From Bacteroides sp. (GTDB lineage Bacteria; Bacteroidota; Bacteroidia; Bacteroidales; Bacteroidaceae), in the NCBI GenBank assembly GCA_022648295.1, contig JALCME010000016.1, positions 1-64,000 of the forward strand: a stretch of DNA of 64,000 nt, given 5' to 3'. Position numbers and translations under genes: made by a program. The notes under the pieces were generated by a model. It was not told the origin of the DNA and did no database searches. It saw only the letters and a list, made by a program, of their open reading frames with translations. This document shows, in pieces, positions 55,580 through 64,000 of the stretch. Position 1 is the stretch's first letter, and each line of letters begins with the position of its first letter.

Positions 55580-56347
55580 CTAGAAGAAGACTCCAAGGGA
55601 AAAGCTGAGTACATTGTCTCTGCGATGGAACCGGATCTCATCGGTAGTTGTTGTTTCGTCGGTAGTGATTTCCGCATTATTATTCGTTGTACCGTTATCG
55701 TAGGTTATCTTTTTAGAGATGTTGTGCAACCCGATATCATAGCGAAAATCAAAGAAAACACGGGATATAGTTACCGCTACCCCAAGAGTGAAGCTGGCAT
55801 TCAACGGGTATAACTCTTCGTGGATATCTTTGCGGTCGAAGTTCTCGAATGTGACTTCGCTTTTCTTATTCCAGATATAGCGGAATTTCGGTCCTCCGAA
55901 TGCAGCCAGACTATAGGGTCCTTCTTTGATAAAGTTATATCCGTATATTATGGGAATATCAATGCTATGTATAGAAGAAGTAATGGAAGCCGGGTTGCTT
56001 TCCGTGCTTTCCGGTTGTTCAAAAGTAATGTTGCAACGGTTGACGTTATATGATACTTCCGGCTGTATAAAATGTTTGCCGAAATTTATACGCATAAAGA
56101 GGGAACTGAAATAGCCTATCTTGTAGTTGTTCTGTACTTCATCTATTTTCACTCCGTCCATAACAAGATCGGAAACAAGAAAGAGGGATGAGGTAAAGCC
56201 TCCCTTAACGCCAAAGTTTATTCGCTGGTTATGATGATGTTTCGTTGGTGCGGATTCGTCCATTGTACCGGGGGGATAACTTAATTGTCCCCATAGCATT
56301 GTAGGAAAAAAGCACATACATATATAAGCAGCGATTCTCATATGCAT
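55580..56347 (-). CDS. PorT-like outer membrane beta-barrel protein
   Basis: 255 residues from the ATG at 56347; the Met at 56341 is an alternative. A signal peptide (IAAYICMCFFPTMLWGQ) is followed by strands typical of OMP_b-brl/PorT proteins: NFGVKGGFTSSLFLV, GYFSSLFMRINFGKHFIQPEVSYNV, SIDIPIIYGYNF, and a last strand DNVLSFSLGVFF. Lies three bases downstream of the flavin reductase stop, so it is in the pyrB-pyrI-reductase transcript. Function unknown. Confidence 0.8.
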   Translation of the reverse strand: MHMRIAAYICMCFFPTMLWGQLSYPPGTMDESAPTKHHHNQRINFGVKGGFTSSLFLVSDLVMDGVKIDEVQNNYKIGYFSSLFMRINFGKHFIQPEVSYNVNRCNITFEQPESTESNPASITSSIHSIDIPIIYGYNFIKEGPYSLAAFGGPKFRYIWNKKSEVTFENFDRKDIHEELYPLNASFTLGVAVTISRVFFDFRYDIGLHNISKKITYDNGTTNNNAEITTDETTTTDEIRFHRRDNVLSFSLGVFF

Positions 56348-56350
56348 CAA

Positions 56351-56923
56351 CTATTCTTCTTTTTTGCGTTCTACAGACCATCCGAATTTACCAATTTTGC
56401 TACCTAATTCATAATATCCCCCATGAACATAGACTAGCGGATTGGCCTTTGCAAGTTCCAGTTTTCCTGTTCCCTCGTCCATGTTCCGGTCGTCAGCCCG
56501 GACATTTACGACATCGGCAATAAACATATCGTGCGAGCCAAGGGAAACAATTTCCTTCACTTTACACTCAATGCATAGAGGGGATTCTTCAATTAGAGGA
56601 GCCTGTACAATGGAACATTTACCGGGCGTGAGATTCATTTCTTTAAACTTATTATAGTTCTTTCCGGAACGAACCCCGCACCAGTCGGTGGCACGCGCCA
56701 TATCTTTGGTAGTTAGGTTTATTACGAATTCCATATTGCGCTTTAGAATTTCATAGGAGTGACGCTCCGGACGTACGGATATATAGCACATTGGCGGGTT
56801 ACTGCAAATGGTTCCCGTCCAGGCTACAGTCAAAATGTTATATTCATCCGGTGTACTGCCACAACTCACCAATACGGCAGGTAGCGGGTAGATCATCGTT
56901 CCTGGTTTCCAATCCGTTTTCAT
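56351..56923 (-). CDS. Flavin reductase family protein (FMN-binding split barrel)
   Basis: 190 residues from the ATG at 56923 (MKTDWKPGTMIYPLPAVLVSCG); an upstream Met adds 23 unmatched, Lys-rich residues. TVAWTGTICSNPPMCYISVRPERHSYEIL and FVINLTTKDMARATDWCGVRSGKNYNKF are characteristic of the flavoredoxin-like Flavin_Reduct group that binds FMN. It probably reduces flavin or acts as an electron carrier. It starts 72 bases after pyrI. Confidence 0.88.
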   Translation of the reverse strand: MKTDWKPGTMIYPLPAVLVSCGSTPDEYNILTVAWTGTICSNPPMCYISVRPERHSYEILKRNMEFVINLTTKDMARATDWCGVRSGKNYNKFKEMNLTPGKCSIVQAPLIEESPLCIECKVKEIVSLGSHDMFIADVVNVRADDRNMDEGTGKLELAKANPLVYVHGGYYELGSKIGKFGWSVERKKEE

Positions 56924-56995
56924 CTCATTTCGTTTTAAACGTTTTAAAGGGTTTAGTTTCTTATGCTTTTTGCAGGATATTGCTTTGGACATTAA

Positions 56996-57457
56996 TTAAA
57001 TGATCTCAATATCCTCCCGCTTCTGCTCTTTCTCACAGTAATGGCATTTAATAATGCAGTCGTCTTTGTCTATTACGTGAAACAGTGTAGGCATCGGTTC
57101 ATTATTGGTGATACATTTGGGATTAGCGCATTTTACAATACCCCGAAGCTCATCCGGCAAGCTGACCTCACGCTTCTCTACTACTTCATAATCACGGATG
57201 ATATTTAGCTTTACACAAGGGGCCACTACGGCGATGCGATTAATTTCTTCATCGCAAAAGTATTTATCGGCTATTTTGATAATGCCTTTCGTCCCCAGTT
57301 TTTCACTTTTGAGATTAAAGCCGATGGTAATATTATTGCTCATGTGTTCCAATCCTAGTAAAGAAACGACTGTAAATAGCTTTTCGGATGGAATATGGTC
57401 TATAACGGTGCCGTTTTCTAACGCGGCTACCTGTAATTTTTGTTTCTTTTCGCTCAT
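56996..57457 (-). CDS. pyrI: Aspartate carbamoyltransferase regulatory subunit
   Basis: A 153-residue regulatory chain of ATCase. The N-terminal nucleotide-binding domain ([27 protein letters not shown]) is followed by the zinc domain with four Cys: CANPKCITN and CHYCEKE. CTP and ATP act here to set catalytic activity. It follows pyrB by 13 bases in the normal pyrBI order. Confidence 0.96.
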   Translation of the reverse strand: MSEKKQKLQVAALENGTVIDHIPSEKLFTVVSLLGLEHMSNNITIGFNLKSEKLGTKGIIKIADKYFCDEEINRIAVVAPCVKLNIIRDYEVVEKREVSLPDELRGIVKCANPKCITNNEPMPTLFHVIDKDDCIIKCHYCEKEQKREDIEII

Positions 57458-57470
57458 AACTTAAAGGGTT

Positions 57471-58412
57471 TTACGAATTAAATTCTTCTTTGACTTGTTC
57501 AAGTGTAATGCCGAGTACATCACATAGAATTGCTTCTCGGGCATACAATCCGTTTTGAGCCTGTTGAAAGTAATAAGCTTTAGGGTTATCGTCTACGTCG
57601 TAGGCTATTTCGTTGACACGGGGAAGCGGATGAAGAATACGTAAATTGGGGCGGGTATGCTCCAGCATTTTATTCCGCAGAATATAGACGTTCTTTACAC
57701 GCTCATATTCCATGAGATCGGTAAAACGTTCGCGTTGTACGCGCGTCATGTATAAGATGTCTGCATCGGCTATTGTTTCCTCTGTAAATTCAGTATGCTC
57801 TACATATCTGATACCTTGTTCGCGACAGTATATTTTGTACTCTTCCGGCATTCTCAGCTCTTCCGGAGCGATGAAATGAAAGGTTGCACCGAAATGTCGC
57901 ATAGCCATTAATAGTGAATGAACCGTACGCCCGTATTTCAAATCGCCTACAAGAAAAATGTTTAGATTTTCCAAAGTGCCTTGCGTTTTGTAAATAGAGT
58001 AGAGATCAAGCATGGTTTGTGAAGGGTGCTGGTTGGCCCCGTCTCCTGCATTGACGATGGGGATGTTGGTTACTTCACTGGCGTATCGGGCTGCACCCTC
58101 CAAATAGTGACGCATGACAATGATGTCGGCATAATTACTTACCATTTTAATGGTATCTTTCAATGTCTCACCCTTTGACGAACTTGTAGCCTTGGGATCG
58201 CTGAACCCTATAACTCTTGCTCCAAGTCGGTTTGCAGCAGTTTCAAAACTAAGTCTTGTGCGGGTGGATGGCTCGAAAAAAAGAGAAGCGATAACTTTTC
58301 CTTTTAAAAGTTTGCGGTTGGGGTGAGCTTCAAATTGCTTCGCCATTTCGATCATATAGAGAATTTTTTCCTTGCTATGGTCGGCAATGGTGACTAAACT
58401 CCTGTTTTCCAT
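57471..58412 (-). CDS. pyrB: Aspartate carbamoyltransferase catalytic subunit
   Basis: A 313-residue enzyme from the ATG at 58412 ([17 protein letters not shown]); an upstream Met at 58457 adds 15 residues without family match. It joins carbamoyl phosphate and aspartate in pyrimidine synthesis. The carbamoyl-phosphate loop [34 protein letters not shown] and [15 protein letters not shown] are all intact. First gene of a transcript with pyrI, the flavin reductase and the barrel protein. Confidence 0.96.
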   Translation of the reverse strand: MENRSLVTIADHSKEKILYMIEMAKQFEAHPNRKLLKGKVIASLFFEPSTRTRLSFETAANRLGARVIGFSDPKATSSSKGETLKDTIKMVSNYADIIVMRHYLEGAARYASEVTNIPIVNAGDGANQHPSQTMLDLYSIYKTQGTLENLNIFLVGDLKYGRTVHSLLMAMRHFGATFHFIAPEELRMPEEYKIYCREQGIRYVEHTEFTEETIADADILYMTRVQRERFTDLMEYERVKNVYILRNKMLEHTRPNLRILHPLPRVNEIAYDVDDNPKAYYFQQAQNGLYAREAILCDVLGITLEQVKEEFNS

Positions 58413-58536
58413 ATCGTTTACGTTTTTGATTTCTTTCGAGAGTGTAAAGTTAAACAAAATATGCTGGGTATAGAAATTTGTAATCGACTATTTTCTTCAA
58501 ATGAATTTCTTTTTTTCTCTCATTGGTACAGATTGT

Positions 58537-58690
58537 TTCGTAGCCCGGGTTTATCTCTCTCGTATCTCAGGGATGTTTTATTCGCAGCCCAGGTTTACCT
58601 CCCTTCTATCCCTGGGCTATGACATAGCTAAACCTGGGCTGCGACTCTTCATGCCCAGGTTTGCGATGGAGCTATCCCCGAGCTACATGC
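58537..58690. repeat. 44-bp direct repeat with 16-bp inverted arms
   Basis: Units at 58537-58580 and 58581-58624 are about two-thirds identical (TTCG-AGCCC-GGTTTA-CTC-CT-TATC-GGG). TCGCAGCCCAGGTTTA (58582-58597) has a perfect inverse copy at 58629-58644. The word GCCCAGGTTT recurs at 58587 and 58653, with GCCCGGGTTT at 58543 and the inverse AAACCTGGGC at 58630. This block is clearly GC-richer than its surroundings. Confidence 0.75.
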
Positions 58691-58750
58691 CTTATTCCTA
58701 AAAACCGTCAAAATAGTATTTCATTTCGTCATGCTTCCAATTTTATTCCG

Positions 58751-58758
58751 TACCTTTG
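58751..58758 (+). promoter_or_regulatory. -7 box of the PBP1A gene
   Basis: TACCTTTG, a perfect TAnnTTTG, with TTTC 23 bases upstream as a weak -33. Start expected near 58765, leader about 27 bases to the ATG at 58792. Confidence 0.5.
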
Positions 58759-58791
58759 CTCCATTATTGAATATTGAATTTTTCAATCAGC

Positions 58792-61113
58792 ATGATAAAA
58801 AACATCGTAAAATTTCTTTGGATATTCCTAGGGGTAATTGTATTGACGTGCATCATTCTTTTTGTTGCCATAGCAAAGGGGTGGATAGGTTATATGCCTC
58901 CGGTGGAGGATTTGGAGAATCCGCATTACAAGTTTGCAACGGAAGTGATGTCGGAAGACGGTCAAGTATTGGGAACTTATTCATATAGTAAGGAAAATCG
59001 TATCTATGTAGGATATAACGAGCTATCTCCAAACATCATCAATGCGTTGATTGCTACGGAGGATGTTCGGTTTAAAGAACACTCCGGGGTTGATGTCATT
59101 GCCTTGTTTCGTGCCCTGGTGAAGCGGGGACTCCTTTTTCAAAAAAATGCCGGAGGTGGTAGTACTATTACCCAACAGCTCTCCAAACAGCTTTATTCGC
59201 CCAGTGCAGGTAATATTATGGAACGCCTGTTTCAAAAGCCTATTGAATGGGTCATTGCCGTTAAACTGGAAAGGTACTATACGAAAGAGGAAATTCTGAC
59301 AATGTATCTAAATAAATTTGATTTTCTAAACAATGCCGTTGGTGTGAAAACTGCGGCGTATACTTATTTTGGATGTGACCCGAAAGATTTAAAAATTGAA
59401 GAGGCTGCAACGCTGGTCGGTATGTGTAAGAATCCGGCCTTGTTTAATCCGGTCCGCTTCAATGAACGTTCACGTGGTCGCCGTAATGTGGTGCTTAATC
59501 AGATGCGCAAGGCGGATTATATAACAGATGAAGAATGTGATTCATTGCAAGCGTTGCCGCTTACCCTTAAGTATCATCGTGTGGATCATAAAGAGGGACT
59601 TGCTACTTATTTCAGAGAATACTTGCGACATGTGTTGACGGCTAAAAAGCCGGTACGCAGTGATTATCGCGGATGGCAAATGCAACAATATTATGAAGAC
59701 TCTTTGGACTGGGAAACTAATCCGTTGTATGGCTGGTGTGACAAAAATACCAAAAAAGACGGTTCCAAATATAATCTGTATACTGATGGCTTAAAGATTT
59801 ATACTACGATAAACTCACGTATGCAAGAGTATGCTGAAGAGGCTGTTGATGAGCATCTGAAAGAATTGCAGGGCTACTTCTTTAAAGAGAAGAAGGGGCG
59901 TAAAACCGCTCCTTATACCAGATCACTGACCCAGGCACAAGTGGATGAAATTTTAGATCGTGCAATGAAGCAAAGTGATCGGTACCGTGTTATGCGAAGC
60001 AATGGGGCATCTGATGCAGAAATACGAAAAGCCTTTAACACTCCCGAAGAAATGTCCGTCTTTAGCTGGAACGGGGAAAAAGATACGATTATGACTCCTA
60101 TGGACTCTATCCGGTATTATAAATTCTTCCTTCGTGCGGGATTTATGTCTATGGACCCGCATAACGGGCATGTGAAAGCTTACGTGGGTGGACCTAATTA
60201 CCACTATTTTCAATATGATATGGCTATGGTAGGACGTCGTCAGGTAGGTTCCACTATCAAGCCTTACCTTTATACTTTGGCCATGGAGAATGGATTTTCC
60301 CCCTGCGATGAGGCTCGTCATGTGGAATATACGTTGATTGATGCCAATGGAACGCCATGGAAACCACGTAATGATAATGATAAACGATATGGGGAAATGG
60401 TAACGCTAAAATGGGGATTGGCAAACTCTGATAACTGGATAACGGCCTATTTGATGAGCAAGTTGAACCCTTATGCTTTTGCCCGATTGATTCATACCTT
60501 CGGAGTGCGTAACCGCAATATTGAACCCACCGTATCGTTATGTTTGGGGCCTTGTGATATTTCAGTAGGAGAAATGGTCAGTGCTTATACGGCTTTCCCC
60601 AATAAAGGCATTCGTATTGCTCCAATGTTCGTTACGCGAATAGAAGATAGCGAAGGTAATGTAGTGGCTAATTTTACTCCGGACATGGAAGAAGTGATTA
60701 GTGCTGAAAGTGCTTACAAGATGCTGATTATGCTTCGCGCTGTTATTAACGAAGGAACCGGAGCACGTGTCCGTCGTTTAGGAATAAAGGCTGACATGGG
60801 AGGAAAAACGGGGACATCTAATAATAACTCTGATGGTTGGTTTATTGGTTTTACACCTTCGTTGGTATCGGGGTGTTGGGTTGGTGGAGAAGATCGTGAC
60901 ATCCACTTTGATACCATGCGATATGGACAAGGTGCGGCAATGGCTTTGCCTATTTGGGCTAAGTATATGTCTAAAGTATTTGCTGATAAATCTTTGGGGT
61001 ATGACGAAAATGATCGTTTCCAATTGCCCGAAGGTTTTGACCCATGCGCAAGCAACGGGGAAGAAAGTACGGGGTCTGCTCCAGAGAAAGGTTTGGATGA
61101 TCTTTTTAAATGA
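58792..61113 (+). CDS. mrcA: Penicillin-binding protein 1A (bifunctional peptidoglycan synthase)
   Basis: 773 residues from the ATG at 58792 (MIKNIVKFLWIF). One N-terminal membrane anchor (about 5-28), a GT51 glycosyltransferase domain (about 60-235) with catalytic Glu in ATEDVRFKEHSGVD and GGSTITQQLSKQL, and a transpeptidase domain with SxxK in VGSTIKPYLY, SDN in GLANSDNWITAY and KTG in MGGKTGTSNN. It polymerises and cross-links peptidoglycan in the periplasm. An in-frame TTG six codons upstream is less likely as start. Confidence 0.95.
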   Translation: MIKNIVKFLWIFLGVIVLTCIILFVAIAKGWIGYMPPVEDLENPHYKFATEVMSEDGQVLGTYSYSKENRIYVGYNELSPNIINALIATEDVRFKEHSGVDVIALFRALVKRGLLFQKNAGGGSTITQQLSKQLYSPSAGNIMERLFQKPIEWVIAVKLERYYTKEEILTMYLNKFDFLNNAVGVKTAAYTYFGCDPKDLKIEEAATLVGMCKNPALFNPVRFNERSRGRRNVVLNQMRKADYITDEECDSLQALPLTLKYHRVDHKEGLATYFREYLRHVLTAKKPVRSDYRGWQMQQYYEDSLDWETNPLYGWCDKNTKKDGSKYNLYTDGLKIYTTINSRMQEYAEEAVDEHLKELQGYFFKEKKGRKTAPYTRSLTQAQVDEILDRAMKQSDRYRVMRSNGASDAEIRKAFNTPEEMSVFSWNGEKDTIMTPMDSIRYYKFFLRAGFMSMDPHNGHVKAYVGGPNYHYFQYDMAMVGRRQVGSTIKPYLYTLAMENGFSPCDEARHVEYTLIDANGTPWKPRNDNDKRYGEMVTLKWGLANSDNWITAYLMSKLNPYAFARLIHTFGVRNRNIEPTVSLCLGPCDISVGEMVSAYTAFPNKGIRIAPMFVTRIEDSEGNVVANFTPDMEEVISAESAYKMLIMLRAVINEGTGARVRRLGIKADMGGKTGTSNNNSDGWFIGFTPSLVSGCWVGGEDRDIHFDTMRYGQGAAMALPIWAKYMSKVFADKSLGYDENDRFQLPEGFDPCASNGEESTGSAPEKGLDDLFK

Positions 61114-61146
61114 TCTTTTTATTAGCAAGCAATATAATTAAGCAGA

Positions 61147-61524
61147 ATGGTTTATACAATCTGCATAGGAAGCAATGAATGTCGGGAGCAAAACCTTCTA
61201 TTAGCGCGTAGACGCTTGGAATCTTTCTTTCCTAATATTAGTTTTTCCAGGGAAGAAGAGACAAAGCCGCTTTATATGTGCCGCTCTGCTTTGTTCTCCA
61301 ATCAGGTAGCCCGTTTTGCATCTGATAGCAATGCCGATGAAGTTTTCTCTATTCTGAAAGGTATTGAAAAGGAAGCCGGTCGGACTGTAGAGGAGAAGGC
61401 TAAGGAGATTATCCGTCTTGATATTGATTTATTGGCTTGTGATGGGAATATATATAGAGTGGATGATTGGGAGCGTGATTATGTGCGACATGGCTTGCAG
61501 CAGTTGGAAGAATTGGAAACATAA
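61147..61524 (+). CDS. FolK-like protein (HPPK-related), reduced
   Basis: 125 residues. ICIGSNECREQNLLLARRRL at the start, NQVA, GIEKEAGR and RLDIDLLACDG follow the order of 6-hydroxymethyl-7,8-dihydropterin pyrophosphokinase. The two Mg-binding Asp of DLDLL are kept (DIDLL). The Arg/Trp loop and the WGPR-type motif of true FolK (about 155-160 residues) are missing, the protein being some 30 residues short. It may be a specialised relative or have lost the folate role. It lies 33 bases after the PBP1A gene. Confidence 0.72.
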   Translation: MVYTICIGSNECREQNLLLARRRLESFFPNISFSREEETKPLYMCRSALFSNQVARFASDSNADEVFSILKGIEKEAGRTVEEKAKEIIRLDIDLLACDGNIYRVDDWERDYVRHGLQQLEELET

Positions 61525-61637
61525 TCGTTATAGTCTCCACCTTTTTTTATTAAAGGAAATTACAAAGTAGGTTCTCTTTTAGACTCATGCAAAGTTGATG
61601 AGGCTGGTTAGATTAATAGTTATTGATTGAAGATAAA

Positions 61638-62390
61638 ATGAAATATTTAGGAATTATCCCTGCCCGGTATGCTTCTACGCGTTTTCCTGCAAAACCGTTG
61701 GCTATGTTGGGGGGTAAAACGGTGATACAGCGAGTATACGAACAGGTGGTCGCAGTTCTGAATGATGCTTACGTGGCAACAGATGATATACGTATAGAAG
61801 AAGCTGTCAAAGCATTTGGTGGAAAAGTAGTGATGACCTCCGTGAATCACAAAAGTGGTACGGATCGTTGTTATGAAGCATACACTAAAATTGATGGAAA
61901 ATTTGATGTAATAGTTAATATCCAGGGGGATGAACCATTTATTCAACCCTCACAATTGGAAGCTATAAAGGCTTGCTTTGATGATGAGACGACTCAGATT
62001 GCCACCCTTGTAAAGCCTTTCACTGTCGATACCGATTTTGAGTCATTAGCTAATGTCAACTCACCCAAAGTCGTAGTGAATAAAAACATGAATGCTCTTT
62101 ATTTTAGTCGTTCCATTATACCCTACCAACGAAATGTTGATAAGCAGGATTGGGTGAGAAACCATACCTATTATAAACATATAGGTTTGTATGCATACCG
62201 GTCGGAAGTATTGAAAGATCTAACCTCATTACCTCAATCTGATTTGGAGTTGGCAGAGTCGTTGGAACAACTTCGTTGGCTGGAAAACGGTTATACCATC
62301 AAGGTTGGTGTCACTGAAGTGGAAACTATTGGCATAGACACGCCTGAGGATTTAAAGAGAGCTGAAGCATATTTACAAACAATAGTCTAA
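61638..62390 (+). CDS. kdsB: 3-deoxy-manno-octulosonate cytidylyltransferase (CMP-Kdo synthetase)
   Basis: 250 residues from the ATG at 61638 (MKYLGIIPARYASTRFPAKPL); a TTG five codons upstream is not needed. It activates Kdo with CTP for lipid A-core assembly. The nucleotide loop IPARYASTRFPAKPLAMLGGK, SGTDRCYEA, NIQGDEPFI, SRSIIPY and the ESLEQLRWLENGY end segment are all present; length is normal. Confidence 0.97.
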   Translation: MKYLGIIPARYASTRFPAKPLAMLGGKTVIQRVYEQVVAVLNDAYVATDDIRIEEAVKAFGGKVVMTSVNHKSGTDRCYEAYTKIDGKFDVIVNIQGDEPFIQPSQLEAIKACFDDETTQIATLVKPFTVDTDFESLANVNSPKVVVNKNMNALYFSRSIIPYQRNVDKQDWVRNHTYYKHIGLYAYRSEVLKDLTSLPQSDLELAESLEQLRWLENGYTIKVGVTEVETIGIDTPEDLKRAEAYLQTIV

Positions 62391-62400
62391 TTTTTTTTGA

Positions 62401-63690
62401 ATGATAGATAGAACTATTCAACCTCTGATTAGTGAACCGGAGCAATTAATTGTACCAAAACCAGAATATCGGATAATGCCCAATGGTGTCCCCTTATATA
62501 TTTTTAATGCGGAGGACCATGAAGTGGTACGAATTGATTTACTGATCAAAGCAGGACAGTGGAGACAAGCGAAGCCTTTGCAGGCATTGTTTACCAATAG
62601 AATGTTGCGGGAAGGAACTCAACACTATTCTTCAGCTGCTATTGCGGAAAAGTTGGATTACTATGGAGCATGGTTGGATCTGTCCACATCCTCTGAGTAC
62701 GCCTATATAACTCTTTATTCTCTGAATAAATATCTTCCTCAAACGTTGGAAATTCTTGAATCGGTTGTAAAAGAGCCAACTTTCCCGGAGAAAGAATTAC
62801 AAGTTATTATCGGGAATAATATTCAGCAGTTCTTGGTTAATCAATCTAAAGTCGATTTTTTGGCTAACCGCGCATTGATGAAAGCTTTATATGGGGATAA
62901 ACACCCTTGCGGGCATTTAGTGGAAGAAGGCGACTACCGTTCTATTTCTTCTGAACTGTTACGTGATTTTTATACTAAGAATTATCATTCGGAGAATTGT
63001 TACATTTACCTTTCCGGTAAGGTGACTAAGAAAGTGGTTTGTCTGATTGAAAAAACCTTTGGGAGTGAGGCTTTTGGCCAAACAGAGAGCCTAGAAGCAA
63101 GAAAAGAATATTTGCCGGTCACTTCTTCCCAAAAGCGTCTTTTCGTAGAACGTGTTGACGCCTTACAAAGTGCCATTCGTTTGGGAATGCTTTCTGTCAG
63201 TTGTCTGCATCCCGATTATTTGAAATTACGGGTATTAATGACTTTATTCGGAGGCTATTTTGGTAGTAGGCTAATGTCTAATATCAGGGAAGATAAGGGT
63301 TACACCTATGGCATTTCGGCGGGTCTTCATCTTTATCCCGGCAATAGTATGCTTGTAATTGGTGCTGAGGCAGCTAATGAATTTGTGGAACCTTTGATAA
63401 GTGAAGTGCATCATGAAATAGAGCGTCTGCAAAATGACCTTGTATCCGATAAAGAACTAACTATGGTGAGGAACTATATATTAGGCGATATGTGCCGCAA
63501 TTACGAATCTGTTTTTTCGTTAGCTGATGCATGGATCTTTATAAAAACTTCCGGATTGCCGGATACTTATGTGAAAGACATGTGGAAGTCTACGTTGTCA
63601 ATCACCCCTGCCGAGATTCGCAAACTTGCGGAACAATATTTGTGTAAAGAGAGTTTAAAAGAAATTGTTTCCGGCAAAAAAATATCATAA
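62401..63690 (+). CDS. M16 peptidase-like protein without the zinc motif
   Basis: 429 residues with both M16 lobes (about 25-205 and 215-420). The zinc motif HxxEH that should precede the GTxHYS turn is replaced by FTNRML in LFTNRMLREGTQHYSS, so it cannot bind zinc in the usual way. The partner motif R-x-n-x-Y is present as NIREDKGYTYGISAG in the second lobe. This is the pattern of non-catalytic M16B subunits, which pair with an active one; no active partner is visible in the window. It starts ten bases after kdsB. Confidence 0.85.
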   Translation: MIDRTIQPLISEPEQLIVPKPEYRIMPNGVPLYIFNAEDHEVVRIDLLIKAGQWRQAKPLQALFTNRMLREGTQHYSSAAIAEKLDYYGAWLDLSTSSEYAYITLYSLNKYLPQTLEILESVVKEPTFPEKELQVIIGNNIQQFLVNQSKVDFLANRALMKALYGDKHPCGHLVEEGDYRSISSELLRDFYTKNYHSENCYIYLSGKVTKKVVCLIEKTFGSEAFGQTESLEARKEYLPVTSSQKRLFVERVDALQSAIRLGMLSVSCLHPDYLKLRVLMTLFGGYFGSRLMSNIREDKGYTYGISAGLHLYPGNSMLVIGAEAANEFVEPLISEVHHEIERLQNDLVSDKELTMVRNYILGDMCRNYESVFSLADAWIFIKTSGLPDTYVKDMWKSTLSITPAEIRKLAEQYLCKESLKEIVSGKKIS

Positions 63691-63728
63691 AAAGTTACGG
63701 AAGATTCAGACTTATTACGGATAAAACA

Positions 63729-63736
63729 TATCTTTG
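63729..63736 (+). promoter_or_regulatory. -7 box before the last gene
   Basis: TATCTTTG, a perfect TAnnTTTG. The leader of about 130 bases includes an inverted repeat GTGAAA...TTTCAC around the palindrome AAAGCGCTTT (63804-63826). Confidence 0.4.
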
Positions 63737-63874
63737 TACTATTCTTATCCTAAGAGATGTAACAGCTTACTAAATTTATACGTCTTTCATAGGGTTACCT
63801 TTTGTGAAACTAAAGCGCTTTTTCACATCATGTATGATGCTTAATACTGATTAACAATAAATTATTGACTATAA

Positions 63875-64000
63875 ATGAAATATCTATATACTCTACTTAT
63901 CTTGTGTTTTTTATGTCCGTTTGGTGCAGTGGCACAAAAAGAAAAAACAAATTTTATTGATAAAGTAAAGAATGTGTTTTCTTCGGAAATAAAAATCGGT
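63875..64000 (+). CDS. Secreted protein, N-terminal part (runs off the window)
   Basis: 42 codons from the ATG at 63875, opening with a signal peptide (YLYTLLILCFLCPFGAVAQ) followed by a Lys-rich start of the mature protein. No domain can be named from so little. The frame is open to the window end. Confidence 0.65.
   Translation, partial: MKYLYTLLILCFLCPFGAVAQKEKTNFIDKVKNVFSSEIKIG

Larger units (their letters stand above)
58413..58791. other. Gap between divergent pyrB and PBP1A genes
   Basis: About 380 bases. A near-consensus minus-strand -7 box for pyrB (TAACTTTA, 58445-58452), the repeat element at 58537-58690 and the PBP1A promoter at 58751-58758 fill most of it. No gene seen. Confidence 0.6.

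Noticed and set aside
58501..58701. 66-codon open frame upstream of PBP1A
   Set aside because: It overlaps the direct and inverted repeat element and has no recognisable protein features.

Overview
The window looks like a chromosomal segment of a Bacteroides (order Bacteroidales) genome. The evidence is the Bacteroides-type promoter -7 box TAnnTTTG ahead of many genes, the near absence of Shine-Dalgarno sequences, several SusC-like/TonB-dependent receptors with Bacteroidetes-only partner families, an ATP synthase operon that starts with beta-epsilon, and dense operons separated by short AT-rich gaps. No rRNA, tRNA, transposase or CRISPR array was seen.

Layout. 1-2.5 kb: end of an amidase gene, an AT-rich two-gene ATPase/TOPRIM-like module (possible phage defence) and an orphan HicB-like small protein. 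2.6-7 kb: MacB/FtsX-type ABC transporter and a MATE exporter. 7.1-15 kb: housekeeping (HAD phosphatase, panB, MFS, diacylglycerol kinase, a RelA-type ppGpp synthetase, DUF4301 protein, purT). 15.3-23 kb: complete F1Fo ATP synthase operon atpD-C-(I-like)-B-E-F-H-A-G. 23-31 kb: acetyltransferase, RmlD-like reductase, two small secreted proteins, a histidine kinase/response regulator pair and a divergent outer-membrane barrel protein. 31.4-34.6 kb: fucO and fhs. 35.1-45 kb: an eight-gene operon (TonB receptor, DUF4876 lipoprotein, DUF6850-like barrel, OB-fold lipoprotein, PepSY membrane protein, ABC ATPase, ABC permease, DUF4857 protein). 45.1-53.8 kb: a second, diverged copy of the receptor/DUF4876/DUF6850 triad, preceded by a His/Cys-rich membrane protein and followed by a lipoprotein and an APC permease. 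54-64 kb: glyA, porT-like barrel, flavin reductase, pyrI-pyrB, PBP1A, a FolK-like protein, kdsB, a non-catalytic M16 peptidase homologue and the start of a secreted protein.

The most promising candidate for an undescribed system is the 35-54 kb region: two paralogous sets of TonB receptor + DUF4876 lipoprotein + DUF6850 barrel lying side by side. Their accessory genes (PepSY protein, Cys/His-rich lipoprotein, His/Cys-rich membrane peptide, ABC transporter with an altered Walker B) point to handling of a metal, haem or metal chelate, but the substrate cannot be read from sequence.

Three intergenic regions carry structured repeats not explained by genes: a 22-bp-period array (31.2 kb), a 29-bp-arm hairpin (34.7 kb) and a 44-bp repeat with 16-bp inverted arms (58.6 kb). 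Functions given here are inferred from motifs read by eye and remembered family features; no database search was run.
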